A stretch of 64,000 nucleotides of DNA from assembly GCA_019614645.1 (NCBI GenBank), contig JABWDB010000001.1, positions 20,129,501-20,193,500 of the forward strand, written 5' to 3'. A program made the translations under genes and the position numbers. Position 1 is the stretch's first letter. Every line of letters begins with the position of its first letter. Under the pieces are notes generated by a model. The model was not told the origin of the DNA and made no database searches. It saw only the letters and a program-made list of their open reading frames with translations. Below are positions 1 to 13,004 of the stretch, one piece after another. The DNA comes from Stratiolaelaps scimitus (lineage: Eukaryota > Arthropoda > Arachnida > Mesostigmata > Laelapidae).

Positions 1-3000
1 TGCGGATGCGGCCTCGGGGTGGCATACACACTGTTAATACAACATTATCGCTTATAGGGGACATAAGGATCGTGTAAATACGGCTATGCAATCATGGTAT
101 GTCCCTCGTTCTTGGGAGTCGGTACAGATTCCACTCGTTTTTGCTACTATTACCACACTACTACTGCTGCTGTCATCGGTGAACAGAGCAGTACTTTCGC
201 AATTGTGTGCAGCCTTCGCAAGAACAGTTTGTCTTGCCCGGCTTACCAGTTTGGAAGTGGTCAAAATCAAAAGATGCTTTGTTGGCTGTGAGCCGAAATC
301 ACGACTGGAACAACCTCCTCAAAGACCCAGGCGATATTTCTCAGAAATCACCAAATCACATCGTCTAATAGCTATTTTTACCAGAATTGACGACATTTGT
401 GGCTGAATTTCGCTCACCGGGCTCCCTATGTCCGCTGAAATCAGTGTGGAAGAAATGCATTTCCCTTCATTGCATTTTGGAGAAGACACATCGAGAAGAC
501 ATAACGTACTTACGATTATCACGAAGAATGAAATAAATAACATTATTAAAGACAATCAGTTCAGTAAACGATGGTATTCAATGCGCGTTATAAATGGGAA
601 AAGTGCTATCGGACCCGACATTGGCTGGCGTGGCTAATCGGTTGAGAATCGTACGTATCCAACGTGGTATGGCTGAAGGCATGCCATTTTTGTATACGAA
701 AATATTGGGAAATGACCGCGGGTCATTATCAGCGTATCTGTTCCTCTCAGCTCGGCTGGAATGAACGCCGTCGAAAAAAGCGCTAGACTGGACACATCAT
801 TTGCGGTTACGCTTTCGGCTCTGTGAATAATTATATTAAACAAAAAACACCATTCAACGGCTACACCAACATTCCTCGACTACAGAACATATTGCTCCCA
901 ACGAGCTTCCCTTACGACGTATTTGTTTTATCACGCATAAAAGCAAAGCTGGGAAGAAAACTGGAGAAATGTTAAAATGTTCGATATGTGAAAAGCTAGC
1001 TGAGAGGATTTGACTCTCAACAAAGTTGGTTGACAGACAAGCATCTGATACGAAAGCTGCCATGGTATACTAAACGCAGCTGCAATGGTTACATTGGAGT
1101 GTAACGTTCTCAGATGAAGCTACACATTTTCGCTTCATGAAGATGGTTCAGCGGTACTGCTTTATTTATTGATGGCACTTTCCACATTTTTCGAACTAAA
1201 AAATATATTTCATTGACCGCTCTCCTCAGTGCGTTCGTCGACTCTCTCACCTATTTGATATATTTGCGCGCATATTTCCTTTCGGCAGCAGGATGGATCA
1301 GAATGACGTTGATGTTGTTCTGGTTTATATACAGAGTGATCCAAAAGTCGTTGTCTCATTAAATAGTAGGTTGATCAGTACTAGGCTCGTAAACTCCGGG
1401 TTTCACAAGTAACTATCAATCGACTGTATTTTTTCAGCTAGTTTTCTCTCGTTTCGTACATTCGCTCTGCTCTCGCAGCCGGTTTATCACTCTTCGAAGG
1501 ATATTACGTGTGTGTCATGCTATTCTGTTCTGCTAATAGAAATACATATATATGTATATATTCTTATGTTTTAATGTAATAATGTATTAATATTCTACAA
1601 CGGTGGGCAGGCATGTCATTGTTAGGGTGGTATTTGTCTAATTTACCATGTTGGGCCTACAATTCATTAAGGAACATTCTGTCTATTTATTGGGAACGGA
1701 AATCATTTAATATATTGTGGCAGCCCCTCACGCTAGGAGAACCGGCCATAGGCAATGAGACAACGCAGACATATACAGATGGTTCGGAGAGTTCAGCAAA
1801 TCTTTGGGCGACTAAGCAAAGCTTGACGATGTTGAAGGTAAAATTCGGTGAATTTTCCTTTTTTCCCTTTATCGGATAGATATGTAGACATGAGGAAGAA
1901 ATCTTCGCGAAAATAAACCTTTGAGGAAAGCAAACTGTGCTCAAAATCCCATCAGCGTTTCAAGATTTTCACTATAGTTTGTTGCCTTCCGGAGTAACTT
2001 TCTTACGATTCGCTTCTCCGTCCTTTTGATATAGCATATGCGGTTCTACCCAAATATGTAACAGCGGAAAAGCAAAGCAAGAACAATGACAGGTATGACT
2101 ATCTTCGTAATCGTCAAATTTTAGTTAGTCTACCATAGGATTGCCTACTCCGAACGCTTGCGTCCCTATAACTTCACGGATAATTTCCCATACCAACCAG
2201 TATAAACAGTAACGTCCAGCCGCGCCAAGAGATAAGCAATCAGAGACAATACCAGATAGCCCGCCAAGCGACAGATTTTTCCATAAAGAAGATACTGAAT
2301 CGTGCGCAGCAAGTGTAGGGTGTACGCCTGGACGATAGTATGTTTATTATAATAATATTATTAGTATTATTATTCATATGCCATTAGTATCTTAAAAAGT
2401 GAAACAGTATAGCACTAATCGACTGTTGCCATGTTGGTATAGCATCTCTGATTATAATCTTTGTGCTCACTTAGAAATAGGAAGGGGCCGACCAATGGCA
2501 TATGTGCAGCTCTCAGTTCTTGACTTGTCAAGAAAATCACTCATGACCCAAGTGTCCTATCCTACACATACGCCTCCTTGTGTGGATTTCGCCAAACCTG
2601 ACTCATGTCTTGTGCTGATTCGCTTCAGTGAACAGGAGTTGGCCGCGATCTCTTTCATTGTTACTGTAGAGTTGTTTGTATTGATAATTTTCTGCCGTCT
2701 CACGGTAAACAAGCATTTGTGTACTCGTATCAGACTCCTCTTCGTAGTCTTGGCAAGGGTGGTTTCGAAGGTTGCGGGGCTGTCTTATCGATGAGGCCTG
2801 ACGCAATCCCGTTGAAGCGAAGTGGAAACCTTCCTTTTGTTCTCTCTGATCCCAATGTCCCTTCTGTTTGCGTTTAACTCAACCTCGTTCGTCCGTTGCC
2901 CTATCTTGTATTTCCTTTTCTAGCCTTTCGTTAGTTTGACTATTTTCCTCTGCGGAACGCCGCGCCTTAAACTGTCGCTATAATTGCAATGATAATAGCT

Positions 3001-3899
3001 ATAAGCGACGGCGCGTTTGGCACAAATATTGGTTGGTTGTCTATGTACTTTTGTGTAATTGGTACCATTCTGTATTGATACCATACATGTGATGATAAGA
3101 AATGCGTGAGTCGCTGTCAACGTATTCTGCTTTGTCTATTTCTAGTTCTGACTTTTGTGACGTGTTGTGTAATGTACACGAGCTGTGTTGTGTAAGTGTC
3201 TGTTCGGCAGGCAGCAAGAGGCAAAATAAATTTTGTTCGGTATTCTCTCTCTGGTTCGTATTCTCAATTTTGAATGCTTCTTGTATAATCAGCGTTTGCC
3301 GGGATGACCTGTTCAGAAGATAAACGTTTGTAACACTTTCTATTCGCATGGCTAAGCTATGTTACTTTATCGATTGTATCATATATTGATTAAACAAAAA
3401 AGTAGACCAGCAATTACAACCTCGCTAGGTATCGTATAATCTAACTTAAGGGTCGTAGTTTCGATTGCTTCATATCGCGAAAGCAGGATACACATATTTG
3501 GAGCATTTACGAGGCATCATTTAGACAGTTCTTGTACTAATCAAGGCGACTACCCCCGGCTAGTTGATTTACGAAGGCCACTATTTCAGAGGCTGGTTGC
3601 ATTGCTCATGCGGTCATTCTTATTTTGTACATCATAAAAAACATGGATAACCTTCGAAGAAAACGTCATAAAAAGGTAAAATTTTATCCGTTTATACTGA
3701 AGCATTTTGCGCAAATCTCGCTCAGGGTTCGTTTAGTTTCCTAGGCTAGACATGAACCGAGAACCAGAAATGTAGTTTAGTGCTGAAAATCACCGTTCCG
3801 TGATCAAATCTTTGGTTCGTGGAGTATGAAACTCTAATGAAATTTATGGAAAATTGGTTAGTATGTTAGACATGGAGACTTACACCTGGCGAAACATTC
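1..3899. other. Non-coding stretch, no gene seen
   Basis: Only short, low-quality open frames occur on both strands, none with flanking splice sites, a signal peptide or a recognisable domain. The one protein-like trace is a Tc1/mariner motif near 1096-1140, listed separately. Small AT-rich tracts occur near 1545-1600 and 2340-2375. Confidence 0.5.
1096..1140 (+). pseudogene. Tc1/mariner-superfamily transposase fragment
   Basis: Translation beginning at TGG near 1096 reads WSVTFSDEATHFRF, which resembles the conserved F-S-D-E block around the second catalytic aspartate of Tc1-like transposases. The frame closes about 30 residues later and no terminal inverted repeats were located, so this is at best a decayed fragment. 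The match is short and could be chance. Confidence 0.3.
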
Positions 3900-4660
3900 A
3901 CTCCTGGTGTAGTCGATTTAAGAGAGGCGACTGGACTCTTGGATTCCACAGATGAGCTGACTGAATTTCAGAGACATCTCAGGAACGAACGAATTGCAAC
4001 GATTACCTTAGCCTTTGAGCAAACTCGAAGTGGGACTATATACTCTTTCTCGGTCTATTCTGGAATTCCGCATGGCATGTCACGAGGTTATAACGAAGAC
4101 ATTGAAAGTGACCAAAAAAATGCAGTCGCCCACGAATTGATTCCTCCGCAGATACAAACATATGTGGCCTCCTCTTCAAGCCACTTAGAAGACTGTAAGC
4201 AACAAAACAGTCGGCTAATGCGCACTGTTGCGATCGACAAGCCTTCTGTGAGTTTGTACAGGCCACCCGAGAAGGACCGAGCAATAAAATGGTTTCGAAA
4301 TGCCGTTCCCAGTGGTAGTCCCGAATGAAGTTGGGGTCAAAGTGATGATTACATCTGCTATGGAGGTTAACGGCATTTGCTATTTTAAGTTACTGCGTAA
4401 AAACGCAGACGCCAGTGCAACCTGTATCTCGAATCGCTGAAAAGACTCATGGACAAATGTCATGGGAATTGAAAGCACGCAGCATGGCTTCTCGATGAGA
4501 ACGAAAAAAACCTTACCGTACGGCTGCAATAACGAACTGGATGGAGACCAACAACATTTATCAATGAATACAACCTGCATATTCTCCAGATTTAAGCCTT
4601 TGTGATTATGGCTGCTCCCACGCATTAAAAATGGCAATAGGGGATGTGCACATTATGCAA
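3900..4660 (+). pseudogene. Decayed mariner-like transposase relic
   Basis: Near 4570-4632 the plus strand reads QPAYSPDLSLCDYGCSHALK, matching the conserved P-x-YSPDL-x-P-CDY block near the third catalytic Asp of mariner transposases. Upstream, near 4333-4385, VGVKVMITSAMEVNGICYF resembles the preceding transposase strand. The pieces lie in different frames separated by stops, so the copy is dead. Terminal repeats were not identified, so the limits are approximate. Confidence 0.45.
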
Positions 4661-5730
4661 ACATCACGTTGAGTCGGAAAGTTAGCGAGAACTAAATTAG
4701 GAATGACAACGCAAATGAGAAGTATACCACCTTTCAGAAGCTCCAAGAGCGGTAGCTGCGGTGCGTAAATCATAGAGGAGAGCATCTCCAATATATCCTA
4801 AACGAATATAGCTTAAGTTTTTCTGATTAAGAGTTATCGAAACGTCTCCGATGCACAAAGTAGTTCCGAACTATAAATAATTAATGGTGTACACGAGATG
4901 GGCATATTGATTGGTTATTGTACCATGATATTTACCTATTTCTTATTAGAAGTTTGATATGAACACCATATTCTAAATACACAAGGTAATATTTGACTTG
5001 TGCTCGTTGTAACGTCTTGAGATTTTGGAGAAGTTCACCTGTAACCTTGTGAGATTCCGGAGACTCTTTTGCCTTGAGCCCAATTCGAACTGTTCATGTG
5101 AATATCGCAATAATGTTTGCGTCACGTATCATGTTGGAGAAGGCACTCGATCAATCTGATCGACCCAGCTGGTCCGCCAACAAATCCAAAAATGTGCATT
5201 CGTAGATGCGTCCGTGCTTTATTGCTCTGACCCCTACATGTTTTACTGTCTTTACCGTTGTACCTACCTTTTACTAGGCACCTTGGTATATATGACACAA
5301 TAGCGTGTAATGAAATGAATATTTAGGAGAATATCACATCCTTCTCCGACAATCAACCTAATGCATTTGCGTTTTTGTGCAAAGGGGATCGGATCGTCTA
5401 AAGTGTATGGAACTTTATGAAGCAAATATGTCCCTGCACATGTAACAGTGGCTTATATAGCTATTATAATGATCACTGACAAGCACCTACCACAAAAGCT
5501 GCAGTCCGGACAATTGCGTTTCATGCACTTTGTCCTGGCAAAACAGCACATAAAATTCTTCATTCTCGGCTATTCAAAACGGTGTCGACATGACGATTTG
5601 CAACGGAGTTGCTGTTGATTTTTCGTGGCAGCCATCCATGGACGCACCAACAAATATACACATACATAGAAACATGCGTCTGGGGCGTCCATGGCTTTCT
5701 ATATGTACGAAACGACTAGCTTGACGCGCC
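4661..5730. other. Non-coding stretch
   Basis: AT-rich sequence with only short chance frames. I see no coding exon, RNA gene or repeat boundary that can be supported here. Confidence 0.5.
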
Positions 5731-6720
5731 TACATGGCTGTTGCCACCGCCGCCAACGCTGTTGCTTTGGGTGCCAGTGAGAGCGGGCTGGACTACGGCT
5801 ACGAATCTGAACGCTGCAAGCCGTTGCGGTTCCTGATCCTCTGCCCACCCTGCCTGCTGGCCAACCTCTGGGATCTTGATTCGCTGTCACTGCCTTTAGC
5901 AAATGTGGCCCTTGTTGTTGTTGTTGGTGGCAAGACTAGCTGCAGCGGCAGCGTCCGGCTTCTGGACCGTTTTGCAATCGTTCTCGCCACGTCAAGTAAG
6001 CGAAGCAATCCAGTTGTCGGTTCGGACAACGCACAGTGTGAAACGTAGAGATGCCATCAAACCGCACAGACAGCAACAGCAGAAGCAGCGGCGGAAATAA
6101 GAATCAGTGTAGGAGACCAGTTCTCGCGGCCAGTGCACGTCCTACAGTTGCGCCTATCACCGGCTGATGGCAGTATGGTTGAAAGCAGGGCCGCCTTGCC
6201 AGCTACCTTCAGTTGCCAACAGTGGACTGACCAACACCCGACGGCAGACTCACCACACAGGGAACGAAGCGAATCACTCGAGATAGAATGGGCCAACTTG
6301 ATATAGCCAGGCAGACTCCGGCCATTTGCTCGTCGAGCAGGCCACGCATCGAGCCCCGCCTCACTTGGACTACTTGGCACCAACAGGTGGCCGCGATGGG
6401 GCCCTCTCAACCTGAGACTCTGCTTGATAAGTCCGACAACGGCTTCTGGGACGCTGGATTCCGAGGCCCCAACTTCCCCGAACATTGCCAGCTACCGTTC
6501 GAGCTTCTAGTGCTACAGCTGCAGCCAAATTGGATCAGAGCAAGTGGTTGCGATGACTCGCAGAAGCGTGCTGGGTCATTTCGTGAGCCTCGTACTACCC
6601 ATGCCTTCCGCATAGCCACCACAGCAGTACCACAGCCACATCAGAAATACAGCTACCATATGGGCACGCGTAAGGACGGACGATCTTTCCAGACGATAAA
6701 CGCCACGGCTGCTACGTAAA
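5730..6720. other. GC-rich island with overlapping open frames
   Basis: This kilobase is clearly more GC-rich than its surroundings and has open frames of 60-143 codons in several frames on both strands. That pattern reflects base composition rather than several genes. It may be a promoter or 5' exon region: a plausible signal-peptide exon with a good donor lies at 5903-5995 (separate entry). Poly-Gln-like CAG runs occur near 6066-6085. Confidence 0.35.
5903..5995 (+). CDS. Candidate first coding exon with signal peptide
   Basis: From ATG at 5903 the frame reads MWPLLLLLVARLAAAAASGF and continues for 31 codons to CAA followed by GTAAGC, a good splice donor, at phase 0. The peptide has an N-terminal hydrophobic core and an Ala-rich region with a plausible signal peptidase site, as expected for a secreted or membrane protein. 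No matching acceptor exon downstream could be identified, and a different frame (from 5734) is also open across this segment. The product is unknown; this is only a candidate. Confidence 0.3.
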
Positions 6721-7360
6721 GATTTATTGGAAATATACGCTGATGCTTGGATAACATGCGGCGAGAGATGGATCAGGAGGCAGCTAAACACAAAATATAC
6801 AGTATTAGGTTGCACCTAGAGATGGAAATGCAGATAAAGTATCAAGGACACCCTCGACTTGACTGATCGTTTTCTCGTCACGCTATGTATTAGGCGCCAT
6901 ACGAAATTTCCAGAGGAAGAATTTCTTCAGTTTAAGTTTGAATATATTGATAGACAAATTATTTTCTATGATGCTAGGGATACTGTTCCACATGTCAACG
7001 AAGTGAATACCATAACTATGTTAGTGTCGAACAATTGTTTTGCCAATTGGCCATTTGACACTTGGCTAATTCGAGCGTGTCGTAGGTAATAAGATTTATC
7101 AGGTTACGGAATATTGTGACGGAATCAAATTTTAAAGAACATCAGTGTTTAATCTTTAAAAGCGATATTTGTCAGATAGAGATCTCCTCTACCACTAAAA
7201 GCGACTCTTGTATAAAAACAAACTCAACTGAGGCATGCCGTGATTACCCTAGAATTATAACCCTCTGATTGAAAAGTTGTGATAAAGTTGCTGTGGTCGT
7301 CGCTAATCGTTGGAAAATAGAAATGCAACCACCTCGAATGATTCAGAATTTTGTCAGCTA

Positions 7361-7860
7361 TCCAGTGATAACAATAACAAGTTCGTCTGTTTCGTGCAGG
7401 ATGACAGACTGTAGCGAGTCATGTCGGGGCCCAGCCGCGAAATCATGGAGATCCAGCAGCGTGGTTTTCTTTTCGTTGCGTTGAAAAACGGATGCTTTTG
7501 GGAAGGTCGAGAAAATTTGGAGGATTCTCCGCGCTCCGGAAGTCCATCGACGGCGACTACGGACGAAAACATTGAGAAAGTTTACGCACACCTCGCTACT
7601 TGTTTCGCGATTTTTACAACAACTATCGATGCAAGTGTTACCGCAGCCCCTTATTCGCCAAATCTGGCTCCCTGTGACTATCTCCTGATTTCAAATTCAA
7701 GCGGCAGCGCGGAAGGAGCTAAAGCAGATACCACAATCGGCCTTTGTAAAATGTCTCGAAGAATGAGGAAAAAGGGTATCGTAGGTGCTTTGCAGCCGGA
7801 GGAGACAACTTCGAAGGGGACAAGTGCAATTTTGATGATGAATAAACATATAACAGGTTC
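7361..7860 (+). pseudogene. Internally deleted mariner transposase relic
   Basis: An open frame from 7421 contains SPRSGSPSTATTDENIEKV, typical of the linker after the N-terminal helix-turn-helix domains of mariner transposases. It jumps directly to PYSPNLAPCDYLL at 7648-7690, the conserved C-terminal block with the third catalytic Asp. The region between, including the first two catalytic aspartates, is missing. Further on, near 7779-7835, FAAGGDNFEGDK appears in a shifted frame, matching the usual mariner C-terminal GGDYFEGD-like motif. Internal deletion plus frameshift means a dead copy. Confidence 0.65.
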
Positions 7861-9955
7861 AGTACAACTTTATCATTACTTTTTAATCATAGTAGTATAT
7901 TTCTCGTGAAGGGGAAGCTCCTGTGGTGACTTAACCTCGGGAGAGCGGCATTGTACTTTTGCAAGATGCCGCGCAGGGCAAAATTGATATGGACAAGCAA
8001 AGTGAGGTTATTACTGAATAGACAGAACGTCCACGAAATGCTTGGCGGAAACAAAAATTTCTGAACACTGTCGTTATATGGGTAGCCAGTGCTCCCAAGC
8101 AAATGACTTGCCAACTAGACTTACTTGTAATGCGTATTTAAAAGCGTCCATAACGTTCCTACCCTTCCTGGACTTTCATTGATAGATGGCCCCCAACTGA
8201 TCTCCCATCGCACTTCTCGGCATTTGCCAGTTGCTCATCCATTTTTGACTACCAGAAGTGTTATAAGGAAAAATTCATATCTCGCTAGGTATTGCGACGT
8301 TGTTGACTCATATCACGTGGACTATTTTTACCTTATGTCTAAATATAATAGAATACGTTTAGATATGTCGCAATGTGGGGATTGAACCAGTGACCCATTA
8401 CTTTTTGGCTAGAAACCTATCTCTTCAAGGCATCGCACGCCATCTAAACAACTTGTTATCCCACTGAAGAAAAGCCCATTTTAAGCTTTGCTAGCTTGTT
8501 GCATAACGCACAAGCGAATACGCAAGCGGGCATAAGCTACCGAGTGGGTGTGGGCCACAACGTACCAGGAAAGTATCACAGATGTGAGGCTTGGCCTGCG
8601 GTCAGGCACTTAGCAATTGGGGTCTTTACAAAACAAAACGAAGGATTGTTTCATCGCATCTTTATATACAGGAGGGGGGACTGTAGGTTTACAGGTTTCA
8701 CAAAGGTGGGTTTTTAAACGAAGCCAAAATAGACAAAAATAGGCTTATAGCTGGGGAAGAAGAAGGCTTCTTGTTGATACAGACAGAATATATCGATAGG
8801 TTAACAATTGCTTATAAATAAATACGATACAGAGATAACTTTTATTAAATCGGTAAAAGGGTCGTGTTTATCAGCCTGTACGTCATAACATGAAAAAGTG
8901 TCTGTTGCGGCCACGCGATAATGAAAGCGAGGTTTCACGTATCTATAATAACACGATTTCTGTAAAAAAACGTATGACTATTGAGAGGAATATCGCATGT
9001 TTATAAAATTCTAGGTATCATCATGAAGGTATAAACTGATTCTCATAAATTTTACCTGCGTATCCTAATTGCACATAAATCACTGTTAAGCTATTCATTT
9101 CGACATCTGCATGAACTGCAAGCCCATTTTTCCCAACTGTAAGCCTCGCTTTGCTCCCCCGTGTTGGCAGCTGATATGAGTGTTGAAAATAGCTGATATA
9201 GACCAAGTATTCAATTGCTTTCAAACCAAGAGATATTTGTGAATCATGAATATTTACGCAGCGATCAGCCAATTAGGTCTAACGAGGAGCGTGCTGTTAA
9301 ATGTTCTGAGCAGAAACAATTTACGTGACATCCACCCATATGCTTGCAGCAACAAGCAAACTATGCTCTCTACAGGAGTTATAACACTTGGCTGAGTAAT
9401 TATAATGGCGAAGAACTAGCTTGTCTCAGGGTTTTGGTAGCAGAAAAGTTCCAGATTGAAAATTTGGCAGGAGGTTACCGGTTAGGATGGACGTTTTGAA
9501 TACCTTCAACACTTGGTAACATCACTGCATTCTGCAAAAGTAAGCGAAGAAATAATCTTTATTATATCAAGGAAATATACGAGCCCCGCGTTATTATATA
9601 TAAAGCATATATTATAAAGCATTTACATTGTTATTATTATAATTATTATTCTATATTCCACATCATTAGTTTAAAATGCAGTTCCATTATATAGTGCTGG
9701 TATTATATAAAGCATTGTAGACATCGAGGTGTTATAAATACCTTCGAATGAATTAGTTTAACAACTTAAACCAACCTGTGGCACATCATTGTGAAAGTAT
9801 AAAACGTTTGATAGTGACCGCGGACATTATTCGATTTTTAATGTATGACAACAGTGAAATTTTCATAGACCACAGTTCCTGTTTGCTCCAGTTTTCTTAG
9901 AAATGACATTCAACTATTATTATATAACGTCTCTGCTCAATCTTCACATGTTCAG
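7861..9955. other. Non-coding stretch with one tRNA-like repeat
   Basis: AT-rich DNA with no supportable exon. A tRNA-like repeat on the minus strand near 8365-8450 is listed separately. Confidence 0.45.
8365..8450 (-). repeat. tRNA-like SINE head or tRNA pseudogene
   Basis: The minus strand contains GGTTCAATCCC (plus 8377-8388), a close match to the RNA polymerase III B box, preceded at tRNA-like spacing by GC-paired sequence. A full cloverleaf could not be drawn and no functional anticodon arm is evident, so a decayed SINE or tRNA pseudogene is more likely than a working tRNA. Confidence 0.35.
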
Positions 9956-10111
9956 GGCGAAAAAGTTCGACTAGATCCTGAAGAAGATCCTCAGCAAGGC
10001 CATCCAGTGCTGATGGAGGTGGACAACAACGTAGTTCTTCTGGTCGTCGCTATAGAACACGCACATATTACCTCAAAAGCAAACGTCCTCGAATCGGCAC
10101 AGTTAAGTTAG
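9956..10111 (+). CDS. Candidate isolated coding exon, unknown product
   Basis: A pyrimidine-rich tract ending TTCACATGTTCAG (to 9955) looks like a splice acceptor. It is followed by 51 open codons beginning GEKVRLDPEEDPQQGHPVL and ending at TAG at 10109-10111. The amino-acid mix (acidic, then a hydrophobic strand VVLLVVAIEHAH) is protein-like, which is unusual for this AT-rich area. No partner exons were found, so it could be the last exon of an unseen gene, a relic, or chance. Confidence 0.25.
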   Translation, partial: GEKVRLDPEEDPQQGHPVLMEVDNNVVLLVVAIEHAHITSKANVLESAQLS

Positions 10112-11345
10112 TTCCTTATTGTTTGAACTCTACCAATGCGTATCATTCCTCAAAACCCACTATACAGGGTGTACGGAAGGCGAACACGGGTTCAATAGCA
10201 GTGAATGAAATGAGACACTACGACTTCATTGTACTAACAGAGATGTGGGCTGAAGCCGATAACATCAACGACATATTACAGAACATCCTGAATTGGTCAG
10301 TCTCCATGAGTCACCCAAGGAAATAATCTAAGCCCATTCTAATTTGTGGATCATCTTTGTTCTATCTGGAACGCGGCCTCTTTAACCTGAAGCTATAGCC
10401 TACAGCCAGATACGCCATCTAACGTAAACGCAAATTCTCCGAGCTAAGTCACAGCCAATATTTAACGCCCACGCAGGTGTGCCATCTAGTTCGTTTGAAG
10501 ATGTCTCATGTCAGGAAGCTATAATGAACTGGGTCTGCTCAAGGCTATCTACCCGAAGAGGTTACAGCGGCTTCACACGACAAGCCACAACAGCCTTGTT
10601 TAGTCAGCTGCCAGTACACCACTCTTCACTAGAAATCTCCAGCGCCAGTTTAACCAGTTGCTAAGGAACACTTATCAAGAGTATTAATCGAATCGGGAAG
10701 CGAAAGTGTTAAACACTGTCTCGCATTGCCACAACCCCGGACCGCAAGTTTGAACAGGTGACAGAGTCCAAATCGTCACCTTACATTACGACATTCAAAG
10801 GGTGGGATTCATTAGGCCATTTGCCACAAGAGCATTTTCAAATCCCGCACGCGACCTGCACCGGTGTTTAACAAGCATCTGGCTTCCTGACGAAAATCTT
10901 CTCATCTGATCTTATTTTTGTATATGTGTGCACCTAACTTGAACAATCAATTTCTTTAGTGTAGTTGTAATAGGGTGCTAGTTACCAGCATCGAATTTAG
11001 TTCTCGCTAAAAAATATTAAAGAATATTATTACATCACGGTGCGGGTACATACAGCTGTCAGGACGAGACATGGGTCAGCCTGTATAAGGGACCGGAAAT
11101 AGATCAAGTGATAGAGTGGCTTCGACCAGGTGAACAGGCGATGGCGGCAGCAGTGCCAAATAGATTCGAGCCTGAAGTAATGGTTGCACGTGACATATAT
11201 TTCAACGGAACTTGGTACTACGAGATTTTGGGCCCAAAAGAAAAAAATTCCCCCCCATTTAAGCCCGTGTGACTAACGTTGCTTCCGTCAGTTAAAGAGG
11301 GCTATAGGTGGCCAAAGATATGCGAACATCAATTTACTCCGAAAG
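10112..11345. other. Non-coding stretch
   Basis: Only short frames without splice context. The frame at 10123-10326 contains DFIVLTEMWAEADNI, which faintly recalls a LINE endonuclease segment but is too short to assign. Confidence 0.4.
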
Positions 11346-11584
11346 AGTCTCATGCTGGACTGCTGGACCGGAGGGACGCGGGTTCAAATCCTGTCATACG
11401 CGTAGAATCTTTGGAGTTCTTTATCATCTTTCTTTATCTGAAGATTCTCGCCAGGTACGAGGAAGGAAGAGAATAAGCAAAGGTGGTCCCGACAGGTCCT
11501 CATAGTAATACCTGAAAGGTTAAGAGCTGAGGCCTGTCACATAGGGGAACAGCTGAGGGTCAGCTCGAAAAACAATTATAATTA
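11346..11584 (+). repeat. tRNA-derived SINE (family 1) with 12-bp target duplication
   Basis: A 239-bp element flanked by a perfect 12-bp direct repeat (TTACTCCGAAAG at 11334-11345 and 11585-11596). It has a tRNA-like head with a B box (GGTTCAAATCC, about 11380-11390), a core with a stretch of CTTTATCTGAAGATTC, and a tail with AGCTGAGGGTCAGCTCGAAAA. A second copy with the same architecture lies at 41280-41515 and a truncated one near 15809-15882, so this is a dispersed family in this genome. Confidence 0.8.
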
Positions 11585-11932
11585 TTACTCCGAAAGGCCT
11601 TAAATGACGAGGTTATAAATGGGAATACTTAGCCGTCAGACGGCTGCGAGAACTCTGGGACCAGTGTATAAATGAAAGAGGTGTATACCTCTAACTCATA
11701 CTAAAAAATCTTTTTTCAACTTACATAGTTTAACCAATTTTTGAAATTTATGTGTCTCATTTTTTTGGATCAGTGTAATATATACAGTTTTGTCATATAT
11801 ACAGATCGCACAATTATGGTAAAATAGCGACATATCCTATAACATAGTTGATTGTAAAATTTCCCAAGCAGGTAAATATTGAACACCAAAATTATGCACA
11901 AACAGATCTTAGGGAAAATCATTAAGTTTCAA

Positions 11933-12184
11933 TCAAAATACACGAATCTCTCGAGGCAGAGAGCCCCAGACGGCCAGGAGGCAACGAGCGAGACCATGCC
12001 GGCTTACATCTTTAGTGGCAGATGGCATCACAAACTCGGTTGACCTACGGGTAGTCCTTCTCATCACCGGGAAGACAGGGAAGGCAATATCATATTTAAT
12101 AGTACCTTTTGATATTTTAAAGGCGAGGTGCGCTACCAGGAGTGAATACAGCACCCTCAGTTTAGGCAACTCGAACATCTTCAT
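11933..12184 (-). pseudogene. C-terminal fragment of a LINE reverse transcriptase
   Basis: The minus-strand frame reads LPKLRVLYSLLVAHLAFKI, then RTTRRSTEFVMPSA and RCLLAVWGSLPREIR. This order (LP-x-L, Leu-rich YK-like helix, R-x-TR, then W-x-x-LP-x-x-I) is the characteristic C-terminal end of many Jockey/CR1-type non-LTR retrotransposon polyproteins. No catalytic YADD segment is present nearby, so this is a truncated relic. Confidence 0.45.
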
Positions 12185-13004
12185 GGTGTCAGCAACGGAC
12201 TCCGTACGTTTACCGAAGAGATGCGTTAGCTGCTAGCATTATGGCTAGATGTTGCAGTTATGCGTATATCTATCGGGAAAGAAAAGGATCAGGAAAACGA
12301 AATGCTATGCTAAACGCATCTGAATTTCCTGGCTAGAATGAGGTTTACGTGATTCGCTCCGACGGTTCACTTGAATGAGATCTACTCCTCAAACTTCCGC
12401 TTATCTAAAGTAGGTTTGTACTGCCCTAGGTTCTGACTTATATGTATGCTAACCAGCAATTCTCAGCGGCGCAGTGGTACAGCTTTCCCGCAAACAGACG
12501 CTCCATAAAACGAGCATTTGAAATACGTGAACTATGCAACTTGTTCCTAGATGATGACGAACCAACTTTCCTGCGCAACTAGAAGATATAGGGAAACATT
12601 ATATATATTTATGTATATATGTATACATTTTGTACTACCGAATGAAACTGTAAGTCTGGACTTCGAAAATCAACTTGCTTTCTATTCTATTACATAATAT
12701 TTTTCAACATAGAATGGGTCACCTCAAAGTCTGGTTGGATATATCGACACGATACTATTATAACCTTTATGTAATGTATGCCTTATTTCCTTTTGGCAAT
12801 TCAAACAATTCGTCCCCTCGGCGTTCTCTGATCTTATCGTCATCATCACGTGTGTATAGGGCGATCGTGTTTCTTCACTAAAATGTCTATACACAAGCTG
12901 ATCTCTAGAGAGAAAATGACGGCAACTTATGCAGCAGCGTCACTCGAATAACCCACAGAGAGAGAGAGGGCGCTGTCGTCGATTACAGGACAACAACACT
13001 AGCA
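12185..13004. other. Non-coding stretch ending in a short GA repeat
   Basis: No supportable exon. A short (AG)n tract at about 12955-12968 sits just upstream of the candidate exon at 13005. Confidence 0.4.
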
